This document shows, piece after piece, positions 32,925-42,591 of a stretch of 64,000 bases of DNA (positions within the stretch are counted from its first letter, which is position 1; each line of letters begins with the position of its first letter). The notes under the pieces were generated by a model that worked only from the letters and a program-made list of their open reading frames with translations, ran no database searches and was not told the origin of the DNA. The translations under genes and the position numbers were made by a program. This DNA comes from Paenibacillaceae bacterium (GTDB taxonomy: Bacteria > Bacillota > Clostridia > Lachnospirales > Lachnospiraceae): positions 1 to 64,000 of the forward strand of contig SVDU01000022.1 of NCBI GenBank assembly GCA_015057705.1, in the 5' to 3' direction.

Positions 32925-34487
32925 ATGAAGCTTCTAATTGCTGATGATGAAATAGATGTAAGAGAAGGCATTCGCTGCCTTCTAAACTGGTCCTTACTTG
33001 GCTTTACCATCTGCGGCGAAGGAAAAAATGGTCAGGATACTCTGAATCAGATCCGCAGACTCAAGCCTGATATTGTGCTGATGGACATCCGCATGCCGCG
33101 TTTAAGCGGACTGGAAGTAGTGAGGATTGCAAAAGAGGAAGGCTTTGCTGGTATATTTATCATTATCAGTGGTTTTTCAGATTTCACTTTTGCCCAGGAA
33201 GCCATGAGCTTTGGCGTTACCAGTTATCTCACAAAACCAATTGACGAAGAAGAGCTGGAAAAAGCAGTGCTGAACGCCAGATCACTTCTCACAGAGGAGC
33301 AAAAAAAACAAGAAAGGCTGGTTCAGTACCGAAATCGGGCGAGAGAATCTATTTTACATGACATTATCAATAATCAGGCCTCTTACCCACTGCCTGACTG
33401 CCATGATCTGCAATTAGAAGCCTCTGTTTATCAGGTTGTTCTCTATACCAGCTATCAGCAGGAATGCACACAGTCCACCTGGGATTTTGCCGGAATCCTG
33501 CGTCTGGCGAACCATAACCACAATTCTCTGGACTATATCCGGATTGAAAACCATAACGTCATTCTTTTAAAGGGGGATTTTGCTCTTAAACGATTTGAAG
33601 AACTTGCAGACCGCTACATAAACCACCCTCAGAAAGGGTCTCCACTGGATGCCTTATTTCTTACGTATGGGCGTCCGGTCTGTTCCATTGAACAGATTCA
33701 TATTTCTTACTATAATGCACAGCAGCTTATGAAAAGGCGCTTCTTTTGCAGTTTCAACCAGCATGTACTGTGTTATAAAGATATCCCCCATAGATTCCAG
33801 TCTCAGGAAACCGTTTTTGATACGGAAAATACATATTCACAACAGATTTCCAACTACATACAGTCTGGGAACCGCTGTATGATGCTGGAAGTTTTGAATC
33901 ATCTCCGTCAGGTTTTCTACTGCTCTGACTTGGAAATATCCAGCATCAGACACTATCTGGCCGATATTATGATACAGGTAAAATCCAGTATTTTTTACGC
34001 TTATGGGAATCGTGAAACAATGTTTCCTAATAACGCAGCCATTATTAACACAATTGAAGAGAAATATTATCTTTATGAAATTCTGGATTACTTTGCTCTC
34101 CAGTTTGAGATGTGTATGAATGCCATTGGCTCTCCCACCCGGGACAGTATATTGGATAATATTCTTCAGTATATCCGCAATAATTATAAGGAGAATTTAA
34201 AGCTAGGCATCATTGCAGAGCTATTTGGCTACAACAGTTCCTATCTGGGAAAAGTCTTCACCAAAACCACAGGAAGGAGTTTTAACGCCTGGTTAGATGA
34301 AATACGTATCGAAAACTCAATGCGCCTTTTAATGGACGATCGTTATAAAGTCTATGAAATCGCCCAACTGGTGGGATACGGAAATGTGGATTATTTTCAT
34401 AAAAAGTTCCGGAAATATACGGGTATCAGCCCGGCAGAATACCGGAGAATGCAAACCGGAGCAGACATAAAAATGTCCGCTCCGTGA
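32925..34487 (+). CDS. AraC-type response regulator
   Basis: A 520-residue response regulator. The receiver domain (about 1-125) has the phospho-acceptor D54 (IVLMDIRMPRLSG), conserved acidic D7-D8 and K104-type lysine (SYLTKPID). A long middle region of about 270 residues precedes the C-terminal pair of AraC helix-turn-helix units (LGIIAELFGYNSSYLGKVF; VGYGNVDYFHKKFRKYTG). This is the YesN layout for sugar uptake control. It is co-transcribed with the kinase, and converges on the ABC cassette it probably activates. Confidence 0.88.
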   Translation: MKLLIADDEIDVREGIRCLLNWSLLGFTICGEGKNGQDTLNQIRRLKPDIVLMDIRMPRLSGLEVVRIAKEEGFAGIFIIISGFSDFTFAQEAMSFGVTSYLTKPIDEEELEKAVLNARSLLTEEQKKQERLVQYRNRARESILHDIINNQASYPLPDCHDLQLEASVYQVVLYTSYQQECTQSTWDFAGILRLANHNHNSLDYIRIENHNVILLKGDFALKRFEELADRYINHPQKGSPLDALFLTYGRPVCSIEQIHISYYNAQQLMKRRFFCSFNQHVLCYKDIPHRFQSQETVFDTENTYSQQISNYIQSGNRCMMLEVLNHLRQVFYCSDLEISSIRHYLADIMIQVKSSIFYAYGNRETMFPNNAAIINTIEEKYYLYEILDYFALQFEMCMNAIGSPTRDSILDNILQYIRNNYKENLKLGIIAELFGYNSSYLGKVFTKTTGRSFNAWLDEIRIENSMRLLMDDRYKVYEIAQLVGYGNVDYFHKKFRKYTGISPAEYRRMQTGADIKMSAP

Positions 34488-34496
34488 ACCAGTTTT

Positions 34497-36254
34497 TTAA
34501 TTGCTGCGCCGGTTATACTCATCCATTGCGGTTTTTCTGGCAGCTGCCCGGTCTTTTGCGTTCTTTAAATCCACTTCCAGCACCCGGTCATAGCCCAGAC
34601 CTCCCACTGTATCCTGCATATGCTGTAACGCAGAATCAAATTCAGCCTCATCTGCTGCAAAGACCATTTTCCAGGAATCATCCACAATTACTGCCTTGCA
34701 CTGTCCCCGCAGCGTTGTGATGTCGGAGCTCTCCTTCGGCTGAATATAGGAAGTGCCTGGTGCTACCGCAAGAGCTCCTTTCTTTTCCAGTAATTCGATG
34801 GTTGTTTTTGCCCCTTGTGCATACGTCTGCCAGTCAGTATCCAGCTGTGTATGATTCATCTCAAGCACAGAACTCCACATCGTGGTTAAATAAGGCTCAT
34901 TCGTCAGTGGGTCCGTATCCACCAATGCTAACGGTTTATAATTCAAAGCGCTCACACCGTCCTTCCAGCTGCCGCCTCCCCACTCTTCCGGCACGGGCAC
35001 ATCATTGTTAGGAAGAGCCTTCCAGCCATAATCCGTATAAACTGCCTTTTCGTCTTTCATCTCCCAGGTCAGTCCCTTGGGACCTGCGGCGCCGTTGGCC
35101 TGCCCTAACAGTTCCATTCCCTCCGGAGAATACATCCAATCGATAAAATCTGCAAGTCGCTCCGGGTCTTTCGTATGACTGCCGATGGCAATAACAGCCT
35201 TACCGTTGCCCATAGAATAACAGCCATCGGTATAAGGTGCCATGTCTTCAATGAAAGCAGGCATGATGCCTTTTCCTTCTTCCTTTCGTTCCCGTGTATT
35301 ATAGTAGCTCTGCCCCTGCCAGGACCATAAGGAGGTAAGCACCTGACCATCACGGTATTTATCCGATAAAATATCATAGTTCTGAGTTGTGGATTCCGGA
35401 TCGATCAGCCCTTCCTGATTGGCATTAAAGAGAAAATGCAGCGCTTTTACATAATAACTGTCTGAATCAACGATATTCTGGAAGTCACTTCCATCGTATT
35501 TTTCCATTACAAACCCTATTTCCTGATAACCATATAAAGAGGCATAATTCTTGGCAATCACCATCATGCTGTCATCCCAATCCTTAAACAGAGAAAGAGC
35601 ATAAGTTTTCTTACCGGAATCACTCTTAGGTATCTGCTCCTGCAGCTGCTTCATCACAGGTATCATGTCTTCCAGTGTTTTCATTTCAGGGTAACCGATT
35701 GCCTTGTATCCGTCCCAGCGAAGGTAGGGTGCCACCAGCGGCTCAATTCCTTCTGCAGATACGTTGGGGGATTGATTGGAAATTTCACTGGGAATGGCAT
35801 AAATGCCCTCCTTCACCAACCCCTTATTCATATTTAAAATTGCATCTTCATAATTTTTATATACATTTTTATCTTTTAAAAGCGGAGCCATATCCATTAA
35901 AAGTCCGGCTTTTACCATATTTTCAAAACGGCCGCTCTCGGTTTTAGTAATTATTAAATCTCCTAAATTACCAGCTGCGGAACGTGTCTGGAACAAGGTA
36001 TCTCCCCCGCCTGCCACATTGGGAGCAATGATATTTAATTCCATATTGAATTTATCTTTTACAATTTTTGCAAACCATCCGCTCTGGATTCCCTGATAAT
36101 TTGCCAGCGTATCAAATACATCCACGGTAATTAATTTATCATAGCTGCTGTTGCCTGTCGTATTTTCTACAGACGCCTCTTTTTTGCACCCGGCTAAAAC
36201 AGCGGTGACAACCAGGACTGCACACAGGATCACACGGATCTGTTTCTTTCTCAT
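34497..36254 (-). CDS. Extracellular solute-binding lipoprotein, LplA type
   Basis: A 585-residue binding protein with signal peptide and lipobox VLAGC at about residue 22. It is larger than the family 1 proteins elsewhere in the window, as is usual for the LplA/YtcQ group that imports plant oligosaccharides. It has the binding-fold landmarks YTDGCYSMGNGKAVIAIG and DPERLADFIDWMYSPEGME. It is last in the operon permease, permease, lipoprotein, and converges with the two-component genes. The ligand is unknown. Confidence 0.85.
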   Translation of the reverse strand: MRKKQIRVILCAVLVVTAVLAGCKKEASVENTTGNSSYDKLITVDVFDTLANYQGIQSGWFAKIVKDKFNMELNIIAPNVAGGGDTLFQTRSAAGNLGDLIITKTESGRFENMVKAGLLMDMAPLLKDKNVYKNYEDAILNMNKGLVKEGIYAIPSEISNQSPNVSAEGIEPLVAPYLRWDGYKAIGYPEMKTLEDMIPVMKQLQEQIPKSDSGKKTYALSLFKDWDDSMMVIAKNYASLYGYQEIGFVMEKYDGSDFQNIVDSDSYYVKALHFLFNANQEGLIDPESTTQNYDILSDKYRDGQVLTSLWSWQGQSYYNTRERKEEGKGIMPAFIEDMAPYTDGCYSMGNGKAVIAIGSHTKDPERLADFIDWMYSPEGMELLGQANGAAGPKGLTWEMKDEKAVYTDYGWKALPNNDVPVPEEWGGGSWKDGVSALNYKPLALVDTDPLTNEPYLTTMWSSVLEMNHTQLDTDWQTYAQGAKTTIELLEKKGALAVAPGTSYIQPKESSDITTLRGQCKAVIVDDSWKMVFAADEAEFDSALQHMQDTVGGLGYDRVLEVDLKNAKDRAAARKTAMDEYNRRSN

Positions 36255-36268
36255 CTTACCTCTCCTCC

Positions 36269-37159
36269 TTAACCTTTTATAGAACCAATCATGATTCCTT
36301 TTACAAAAAACCGTTGGAATATGGGATAAATAAATAAAATCGGAAGCACTACAATCACCGAAACCGTCATTCGTATGGAGGATGGTGTCTGCCTGCTGGC
36401 AAGAACTGCCCCGCTGATTGCACCTGTCCCTCCGTTTCTCACCATTGCCGCCAGGGAGCTAGCCTGATTAATGTATGTGTATAACAGATACTGCAGAGAA
36501 TACAGTCTTTGATCCGTTACATAGATTAACGTATCCTGAAACGAATTCCATTGAGAAACCGCTGCAAAAATGGCCACAGTCGCCATAATCGGCTGAGCTG
36601 CTGGCAGAATGATCCTTGCAAATACAGTAAAAATTCCAGCCCCGTCAATTTCCGCTGCTTCCTGCAGGGATTTTGGAATTGACTCTATATAAGTTTTTAC
36701 CAGTATAATATAAAACGGCTGTATGATGGTGGGGATTACATACACCCAGAACGAATTAGTCAGATGCAGTGTCTTCATGGTAATGAACATGGGAATCAGA
36801 CCTGCATTAAAGTACATGGTAATTACAAAAAAACGATACCAGAATTTCCGGTGCCACATTTTCTCCTGTGTAAACAGAAAGCCTAGATAAGCCGAGGCAA
36901 ACACGGTACATGCAGTTCCTAAAATCGTCCTGGCAATAGAAACCCCGGCAGCTGCAGAAAGTCCACGCAGTCCCAGCACCTGTTTGTAGTTTTCCAGATG
37001 AAATCCTTTTGGCAGGAAATTAATGAATCCGTTGGCACTTAAATCATTGGCGCTGATGGTGTTGATAATCATGTAATAAAACGGATATGCACAAATCAGT
37101 GTGATGATTCCGAACATCAGATAATTGACAATGTGAAAGATTCTTTCTCTTACTGTCAC
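36269..37159 (-). CDS. Carbohydrate ABC transporter permease (LplC/YteP partner type)
   Basis: A 296-residue permease with six membrane helices and the EAA loop SLQEAAEIDGAGIFTVFARIILP. The N-terminus (TVRERIFHIVNYLMFG) and length are typical of LplC/YtcP proteins. It lies 12 bp after the LplB-type permease and 14 bp before the lipoprotein gene. No ATPase is encoded, so a shared MsmX-like ATPase is assumed. Confidence 0.87.
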   Translation of the reverse strand: MTVRERIFHIVNYLMFGIITLICAYPFYYMIINTISANDLSANGFINFLPKGFHLENYKQVLGLRGLSAAAGVSIARTILGTACTVFASAYLGFLFTQEKMWHRKFWYRFFVITMYFNAGLIPMFITMKTLHLTNSFWVYVIPTIIQPFYIILVKTYIESIPKSLQEAAEIDGAGIFTVFARIILPAAQPIMATVAIFAAVSQWNSFQDTLIYVTDQRLYSLQYLLYTYINQASSLAAMVRNGGTGAISGAVLASRQTPSSIRMTVSVIVVLPILFIYPIFQRFFVKGIMIGSIKG

Positions 37160-37171
37160 GGCTCTTCCCTC

Positions 37172-38104
37172 CTATATAATGGCTTCCCCTCTGGTTTTTT
37201 TGGAAACAAAATTCACAGTAAGCAGGAGGGTGACACTGACCAGGCTCTTAAGCATACTGATGGCAGTTGCCAGTGATAAGCTGCTACCTGTCATACCCAC
37301 GTTATATACGTAAAGATCCAGTACCTGGATATGCGTCTTATTAAAAGAATTCTGGAATACATAATACTGGTCCATACCGTTATTTAAAAAATTGGCAATT
37401 GACAGCATTAACAATACAAAGAACGTAGGAAGCAGACATGGAATCGTAATGTGTTTCATCAGCTGAAACCGATTGGCGCCATCCACACGGGCCGCATCGT
37501 AAAGCTGGGGATCAATCCCTGCAATTGCAGCCAGATACATGATGGCTCCCCAGCCAAGCCCCTTCCAAAGATTCCACATGGTCATCCACAAGTACGTATG
37601 TGTATCACTGTCAAGAAATTTAATTGGTGCCTGAATCATACCGTGACCAGACAAAAAGTTATTGACCATTCCGCTGTCAGTAAACAGGCAGAACGCCACC
37701 GAATATACCAGCACCCAGCTGATGAAATTCGGCAGAGTCGTCAGCGTCTGCACCAGATTTTTAAACCACTTGCATTGTATTTCGTTTAAAAAAACTGCAA
37801 ATCCCATAGGCAGAATTGAAGTTGCAATGCCAAGAAGACTCATAGCAAAGGTATTCTTCATAACCTGTACCATCTGTCCAATCTGTGTCTTGTTCGCAAA
37901 CAGGGTTTTGAACCATTTCCAGCCAACAAAGTCACATTGTGACAGCTTCAGCGGAGGCTTGTAGTCAAAAAATGCGTAAATCCAGCCATAAAGCGGGAAA
38001 TAAGAAAATAGAAAACATAGAATGATAAAAGGCAGAATACAATAGAACAATCTGCGGCTCTGGACCGTGCTTCTTGGAGTTTTTCCGGCTGATAATGATC
38101 TCAT
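37172..38104 (-). CDS. Carbohydrate ABC transporter permease (LplB/YteP type)
   Basis: A 310-residue permease with six membrane helices. The EAA loop is LYDAARVDGANRFQLMKHITIPC, and the segment FLFSYFPLYGWIYAFFDYKP is typical of LplB/YteP proteins. It is the first gene of the cassette and is preceded by a CAGGAGGAA ribosome site. Its upstream region is the left edge of the AT-rich island. Confidence 0.87.
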   Translation of the reverse strand: MRSLSAGKTPRSTVQSRRLFYCILPFIILCFLFSYFPLYGWIYAFFDYKPPLKLSQCDFVGWKWFKTLFANKTQIGQMVQVMKNTFAMSLLGIATSILPMGFAVFLNEIQCKWFKNLVQTLTTLPNFISWVLVYSVAFCLFTDSGMVNNFLSGHGMIQAPIKFLDSDTHTYLWMTMWNLWKGLGWGAIMYLAAIAGIDPQLYDAARVDGANRFQLMKHITIPCLLPTFFVLLMLSIANFLNNGMDQYYVFQNSFNKTHIQVLDLYVYNVGMTGSSLSLATAISMLKSLVSVTLLLTVNFVSKKTRGEAII

Positions 38105-38142
38105 AGTCCATATTTCCTCCTGCTTCTTACTTTAATAATACT

Positions 38143-38171
38143 ATTATAGTAGAAGGGCGTCTCAGAGTTAA
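38143..38171 (-). promoter_or_regulatory. Promoter of the Lpl-type ABC cassette
   Basis: On the minus strand TATAAT (38143-38148) lies 38 bp before the start codon, with TTAACT (38166-38171) 17 bp upstream as a weak -35. The weak -35 fits dependence on the AraC-type response regulator. Confidence 0.5.
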
Positions 38172-38321
38172 CCATCAAAATCAGAGCAAAACTGCCCCAC
38201 TTTTTAGAGATTGGGTCTGAAAGCAGAAGTTACGATACTATTAAAACAGCTTCCTGCTATTACTAAGGAAGCCATTGTCATAAAGTATGTTTAAAACACA
38301 ATTTTCGAGTTTCAATTTTGT
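38172..38321. other. Junction between the Lpl cassette and the AT-rich peptide island
   Basis: Composition drops sharply to AT-rich within this 150-bp stretch, at about 38280. No gene, insertion-sequence inverted repeat or attachment site is evident. One plus-strand reading frame of about 25 codons ends at 38292 (ILLKQLPAITKEAIV within it) and could be a gene remnant or chance. Confidence 0.35.
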
Positions 38322-40031
38322 TCACAAATTAAATAATTCCGAAAATACATTAGAATGATTTTTTAGAAATTCAAAAGTTCCTGAATCAACGATAGTTCCT
38401 GAATCTAAAACAAATATACAGTCACTTTCTGTTATAGTTTGAAGCCTATGACTAATTGAGATCACTATTGCAGATTTGGACAAATTTTTCATAATATTAG
38501 TTAATATTTTTTCGGAAATACCATCGAGATCGGAAGTTATTTCGTCAAAAAGTATAATCTCAGCTTTATGGGCAAGAGCGCGTGCAAAACTTAACTTTTG
38601 ACGCTGACCGCTTGATAAAGAATCTGCTGAAATTTCAGTATATATTCCTTTTGGAAGAGTTGTGATATATGAACTAAGTCCTACCATATCACAGTATTCA
38701 TCTATTACTTTTACATTAATATTTGAGTAAAGTCTTATATTTTCTAGTAAAGAATCTTTAAGAATAAAAGGTTCTTTTTGGACATATGTTATAAGATTAC
38801 GTATATAACCTATATCACATTCTTTATATGAGTATCCATGAATAATAATATTTCCTTTTTGAGGTAAATAAAAACATTGTAAAAGCTTTAAAAGAGTTGA
38901 TTTTCCACTTCCGTTTTTTCCTATAATAGAGTATAAACCTGTACTATTTATAGATAATGATAAATCCTTTATAACATCAAGAGTATCATTATAAGCAAAA
39001 TAGATATTTTCTATTCTCAATTCAAATATTGTATTTTCAGCATCAGTTACATAGGGTTCGTATTTTTGCTCATCAATTTGTAACTCAGTTAATTCATTGA
39101 TCCTTTGTAATGAAATCAAAACATTTTGTTCGTTAAGTTGCACTTTTTGAAGCATGTCAATACTTGTAAAAATCCTATTGATATACATTCCTAAAGTAAT
39201 CATAAGTCCCAGGGTAAGCTTACCATCGCAAACAATTATATTTGCTAAATATAAAAAGCTTACTTGAAAAATAATATTGGTAGCATTATTCAGGAAATTT
39301 ATTGAATTGTCTGCGCTACTTCTTTTTTTTTCAATACTAAATATTTTATCAATTAATTTATAATATTGTGCTTCAATATGAGATTCGATTCTGAACGATT
39401 TTATAGATGGTATATTCTGCAAAATATTTATGGTAAAAGAATTGTATAAATCAGTTAATTCTTGATGTTTTTTATAGATAGACTTTCTTTTGTATTTAAA
39501 ATTTTTATAGATCAAAAGTGATATAGGCAAAAAAAAGAGTGAAAAAATAGTCAATTCAGCATTAATAGATACAGCTAAAATAAGAGGAATAAAAAAATTA
39601 AAAAATATGAAAGAATAAGTAGTTACAATAGATATATCATATTCTATAATAGTGCCCAAATCTGCCGTCAAATGTGCCATCAATTCTCCTATTTCTAACT
39701 TTTCTAATTCCTGGAATTTAGAATGGAGTATTTTATTAAATAAAATACTTTGATATTCTTTAAAAATTTTATTCCCCAATACTTCGGTAATATAACTTTC
39801 AACAGATGATATGATTACTGAAATAAATAACATTAGTCCATAAAGCAGAAGCAAATAGAAAAAAGTCTTACTGCCATTTAAAGAAATGTAATCAATTATA
39901 CGACCATAGAAAACAGGAGTAATACTAGTTATAATTGTTTCAGTAATTATTAGAACTAATAAAATAATAATAGAACAAGTATATCCTTTAAGATATTGAA
40001 ATGCCATTTTTTTTATATTATTAGATGTCAT
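38322..40031 (-). CDS. ABC exporter (fused membrane and ATPase domains) of the peptide island
   Basis: A 569-residue half-transporter. Six membrane helices fill about residues 15-300, followed by an ATPase domain with Walker A IIGKNGSGKSTLLK, signature LSSGQRQKLSFARAL, Walker B IILFDEITSDLD and switch His in ISISHRL. It starts straight into the first helix, so it lacks the N-terminal C39 peptidase that many peptide exporters carry to remove leaders. As last gene of the maturation operon, it probably exports the modified CXXX-repeat peptide or gives self-immunity. The sequence is strongly AT-rich, unlike the sugar permeases nearby. Leader removal must be done by another protease. Confidence 0.85.
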   Translation of the reverse strand: MTSNNIKKMAFQYLKGYTCSIIILLVLIITETIITSITPVFYGRIIDYISLNGSKTFFYLLLLYGLMLFISVIISSVESYITEVLGNKIFKEYQSILFNKILHSKFQELEKLEIGELMAHLTADLGTIIEYDISIVTTYSFIFFNFFIPLILAVSINAELTIFSLFFLPISLLIYKNFKYKRKSIYKKHQELTDLYNSFTINILQNIPSIKSFRIESHIEAQYYKLIDKIFSIEKKRSSADNSINFLNNATNIIFQVSFLYLANIIVCDGKLTLGLMITLGMYINRIFTSIDMLQKVQLNEQNVLISLQRINELTELQIDEQKYEPYVTDAENTIFELRIENIYFAYNDTLDVIKDLSLSINSTGLYSIIGKNGSGKSTLLKLLQCFYLPQKGNIIIHGYSYKECDIGYIRNLITYVQKEPFILKDSLLENIRLYSNINVKVIDEYCDMVGLSSYITTLPKGIYTEISADSLSSGQRQKLSFARALAHKAEIILFDEITSDLDGISEKILTNIMKNLSKSAIVISISHRLQTITESDCIFVLDSGTIVDSGTFEFLKNHSNVFSELFNL

Positions 40032-40066
40032 AAGTATTACTCCAAGTTCTATAGATTATAATATTA

Positions 40067-40354
40067 CTATTGAATTTTTTTGTTTGATACAGTACATGAA
40101 TGAAAATCCATATATAATTCACAATCATTCAGCTTAACGATGTCATATTCTTTACATATATAATCCCAGTGCCTATCAATTTCGCAAGATGTATATTCAT
40201 AATCCGATATAAAACGCTGATACAATTCTTCGTTATGAACTAAAGGATTATTTTCAGATATCAAAATGAGATTTTCCAAAGCAGCCTTTTTACTGGTTAA
40301 ATCTTCAAGTTTTTGAGAATCCTTAGATTTGATAATTACTTTGTACTGTGCCAT
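40067..40354 (-). CDS. Small accessory protein of the CXXX-repeat peptide system
   Basis: A 95-residue soluble protein, with four cysteines in the C-terminal half (TSCEIDRHWDYICKEY, NDCELYMDFHSC). Its first codons overlap the end of the radical SAM gene by 32 bp, so its translation is coupled to the maturase. Size and position match what I recall as the CXXX repeat peptide modification system protein family; this was not checked by search. It may act as a leader-binding (RRE-like) or scaffold subunit of the maturase. That role is inference. Confidence 0.6.
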   Translation of the reverse strand: MAQYKVIIKSKDSQKLEDLTSKKAALENLILISENNPLVHNEELYQRFISDYEYTSCEIDRHWDYICKEYDIVKLNDCELYMDFHSCTVSNKKIQ

Positions 40355-42539
40355 ATTTATTTCTCCCTTTCATTTTAAATCCTAATCTTTCATGTCTTTT
40401 CTTTGAATAATAATCGTAAGGTGTTTCATAAGGAAATGGCGTCAAATCACGATATGGCATAAATTCTCCTTGTGCAAATTCAGTTAGATGATCTCTAAAT
40501 ATTTCAGACTCTTTGTATTCAGCTAAGACTGAAACACATTTATGTTGTGGCGGAATATTTAATTCATCAGTATTTTGTTTATTAGTAATTGCGCACCTTA
40601 CGCAGTGAGTAGAAGGACATTCTTTACAAAGTGGTGAATACTTCAAGGAATATAGTTGCTGATTTTTCACAGTAGGCTTGACATAGCTATTAATATTTCC
40701 GACGGCTTCCTCATTCTTTGAATAAGCTATTGGACAAGTGTAAATTTTGCCGTCTGGTGATAGTGCAAATGTTTTTTCTCCGGCAGAACATGAATCTTGA
40801 CTATCGATGAATAATACGTCTGTGATTTTATTAAACTCTTTTTGATTCCCTGATTTTGTCCAAACATCCAGTAAATATTGGCTTATTTTATTTAATTCTT
40901 CACGATACCTTACTAAATTATCATTGTGACTGCTATTAATCAAATTCAAGTTTACACGGTCAAACTTATTAAGTAATTTTATAATATAAATAGAAAGGTT
41001 GTTAACATCAGACCATTCTACATTTATAATACATTTTTCCTGATTAGTTATAGGAATATCAATGTTGTCTTTATTAAATACCAATATATAATCCTTAAAA
41101 TCTTTTACTTCATCATAAAATTGAGCAGAAATTATATGTTGTATTCTAGACGAGTTAAAGCCTTTAAATAACGAGAAATCAGGATTCGTCGATGAATGTA
41201 TAAAAATTGGACTGTAAAAATTATAAGCACAATATTCTAATCCTCTTTTAATGGTATTAGTATTCATCACCTTAACAGACTCCGTTAATTTTCCATTCGT
41301 ACATTCACAATATGTTGTATAATCATCTGCTAGAATAAAATACATCTTCTGACTTGTATTAACAATTAATTCATCAATAGCTTTTTCGTTATACAGTCGA
41401 TTATAAAAATAGTTATTAGCTCTAACTCTGGCCTTGTGCATGGTACATATGTATTTTGCGCGTTGGAAATTAGTTGAAGTGTCTGCAGTATCATAAGATT
41501 GTGCTTGGCAGTGGGAGCATCCAGTCGCAACTGGACAATTAAGACATTCATCATCACATTGTAACAAATTGGTTGCGACTCTAAAACGTATTACCTTATC
41601 AAAATCAATACCATTGTCAACATTTCCAATTACTATTTCTTTTTTATTTTCCAATGAGTAATCTTTGTATCTAAGGCAAGGATAAATTTTGCCAGTTGGA
41701 CCAATAGCCAGCATAAGCCCTGCACCACAGATCGTTTGCTGTTTCCCTTCTTCTCCCAAGGGATTTCCTAAGCCACTTTCAAAAAAAGTGACAGAGCAGT
41801 CTCTATAACATTCTTTCTCTATCATATAGTCTGCCAAAGATTTTAATTGTTCTTCAAAGATCAAGTCATCATTTTCTAACCATACATTTTCAAAAACGAC
41901 ATTCGCTGAAATGTCTTTGATTCCCAATTTCCATAGGTGAATTATACTTTCTTTTAGTAATGGAAGATCAGCATGTGCAAAAGTAACTTTGGTAGTAGGA
42001 TAAAAATCGTTTATATATTGAGGTATATTTTTTACAATAACTTCGTATGTGCCACTTCCATCAGGAAAAACTCGTTGCATATCATGTTTTTCCTTAGTTC
42101 CATCAAGTGTAATAGTTAAAGATAACTTTTCGCGGTTCTTAGCAATAAACTTTTGGACATCAGGAGATGCATAATTTACTCCATTCGTCGTAATGCTTAT
42201 TCTATAATTCCAATACCATTCACTTTTTTCTATATATGCCTTAAATTTAAAATAGTCGACTATCTGATCAATCAAATTAACTTCGATCATAGGTTCTCCA
42301 CCAATAAATCCCAAAATTATTGCCGGCGGAAACTCTAGTTCATCCGAGAACATATAATCAATAAACTTTTTTGCAACATCAAAAGTCATTACCTTGTTGC
42401 TTTGTTTATGGCAAATATAGCAATACTTGCAGCGCATATTACAATCTTCAGTTACAATGAAGTCCAAAGATTGAGCACCTTCGTTCGCTTTCCATTCATT
42501 AACCTCGTGAGCAAATTGTTTTTCATCAGTGTAACCCAT
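40323..42539 (-). CDS. Radical SAM peptide maturase with two SPASM-like modules
   Basis: A 738-residue protein. Residues 1-375 form a radical SAM enzyme: the 4Fe-4S motif CNMRCKYC (C33, C37, C40), GGEP at 80-83, and a SPASM domain with C271, C288 (GKIYPC), C328, C332, C335, C341, C344 and C365. Residues 376-738 form a second unit with no CxxxCxxC but another SPASM-like set: C584, C602 (GKIYTC), C638, C641, C646, C649 and C668. From memory, these halves match two separate families of the CXXX-repeat peptide system (the radical SAM maturase and the CXXX repeat peptide maturase), here fused. It likely builds thioether or other crosslinks at the cysteines of the 56-residue precursor. Confidence 0.8.
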   Translation of the reverse strand: MGYTDEKQFAHEVNEWKANEGAQSLDFIVTEDCNMRCKYCYICHKQSNKVMTFDVAKKFIDYMFSDELEFPPAIILGFIGGEPMIEVNLIDQIVDYFKFKAYIEKSEWYWNYRISITTNGVNYASPDVQKFIAKNREKLSLTITLDGTKEKHDMQRVFPDGSGTYEVIVKNIPQYINDFYPTTKVTFAHADLPLLKESIIHLWKLGIKDISANVVFENVWLENDDLIFEEQLKSLADYMIEKECYRDCSVTFFESGLGNPLGEEGKQQTICGAGLMLAIGPTGKIYPCLRYKDYSLENKKEIVIGNVDNGIDFDKVIRFRVATNLLQCDDECLNCPVATGCSHCQAQSYDTADTSTNFQRAKYICTMHKARVRANNYFYNRLYNEKAIDELIVNTSQKMYFILADDYTTYCECTNGKLTESVKVMNTNTIKRGLEYCAYNFYSPIFIHSSTNPDFSLFKGFNSSRIQHIISAQFYDEVKDFKDYILVFNKDNIDIPITNQEKCIINVEWSDVNNLSIYIIKLLNKFDRVNLNLINSSHNDNLVRYREELNKISQYLLDVWTKSGNQKEFNKITDVLFIDSQDSCSAGEKTFALSPDGKIYTCPIAYSKNEEAVGNINSYVKPTVKNQQLYSLKYSPLCKECPSTHCVRCAITNKQNTDELNIPPQHKCVSVLAEYKESEIFRDHLTEFAQGEFMPYRDLTPFPYETPYDYYSKKRHERLGFKMKGRNKYGTVQSNYQI

Positions 42540-42591
42540 ATTCTCCCCCTTTATATCTGATCGAATTTGTTCCTTTTGAATAGATATTTAA

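Noticed and set aside
34497-38104. Idea that the Lpl ABC cassette belongs to the peptide export system because it adjoins the island
   Set aside because: It is a sugar importer with lipoprotein and two permeases, normal composition, and its own convergent two-component regulators.
38190-38215. Possible insertion-sequence end (TGCCCCACTTTTTAGAG) left of the island
   Set aside because: No transposase gene or inverted partner was seen. The stretch lies just upstream of the Lpl cassette promoter and can be native control DNA. TGGGGCAG near 45989 is only part of the precursor terminator.
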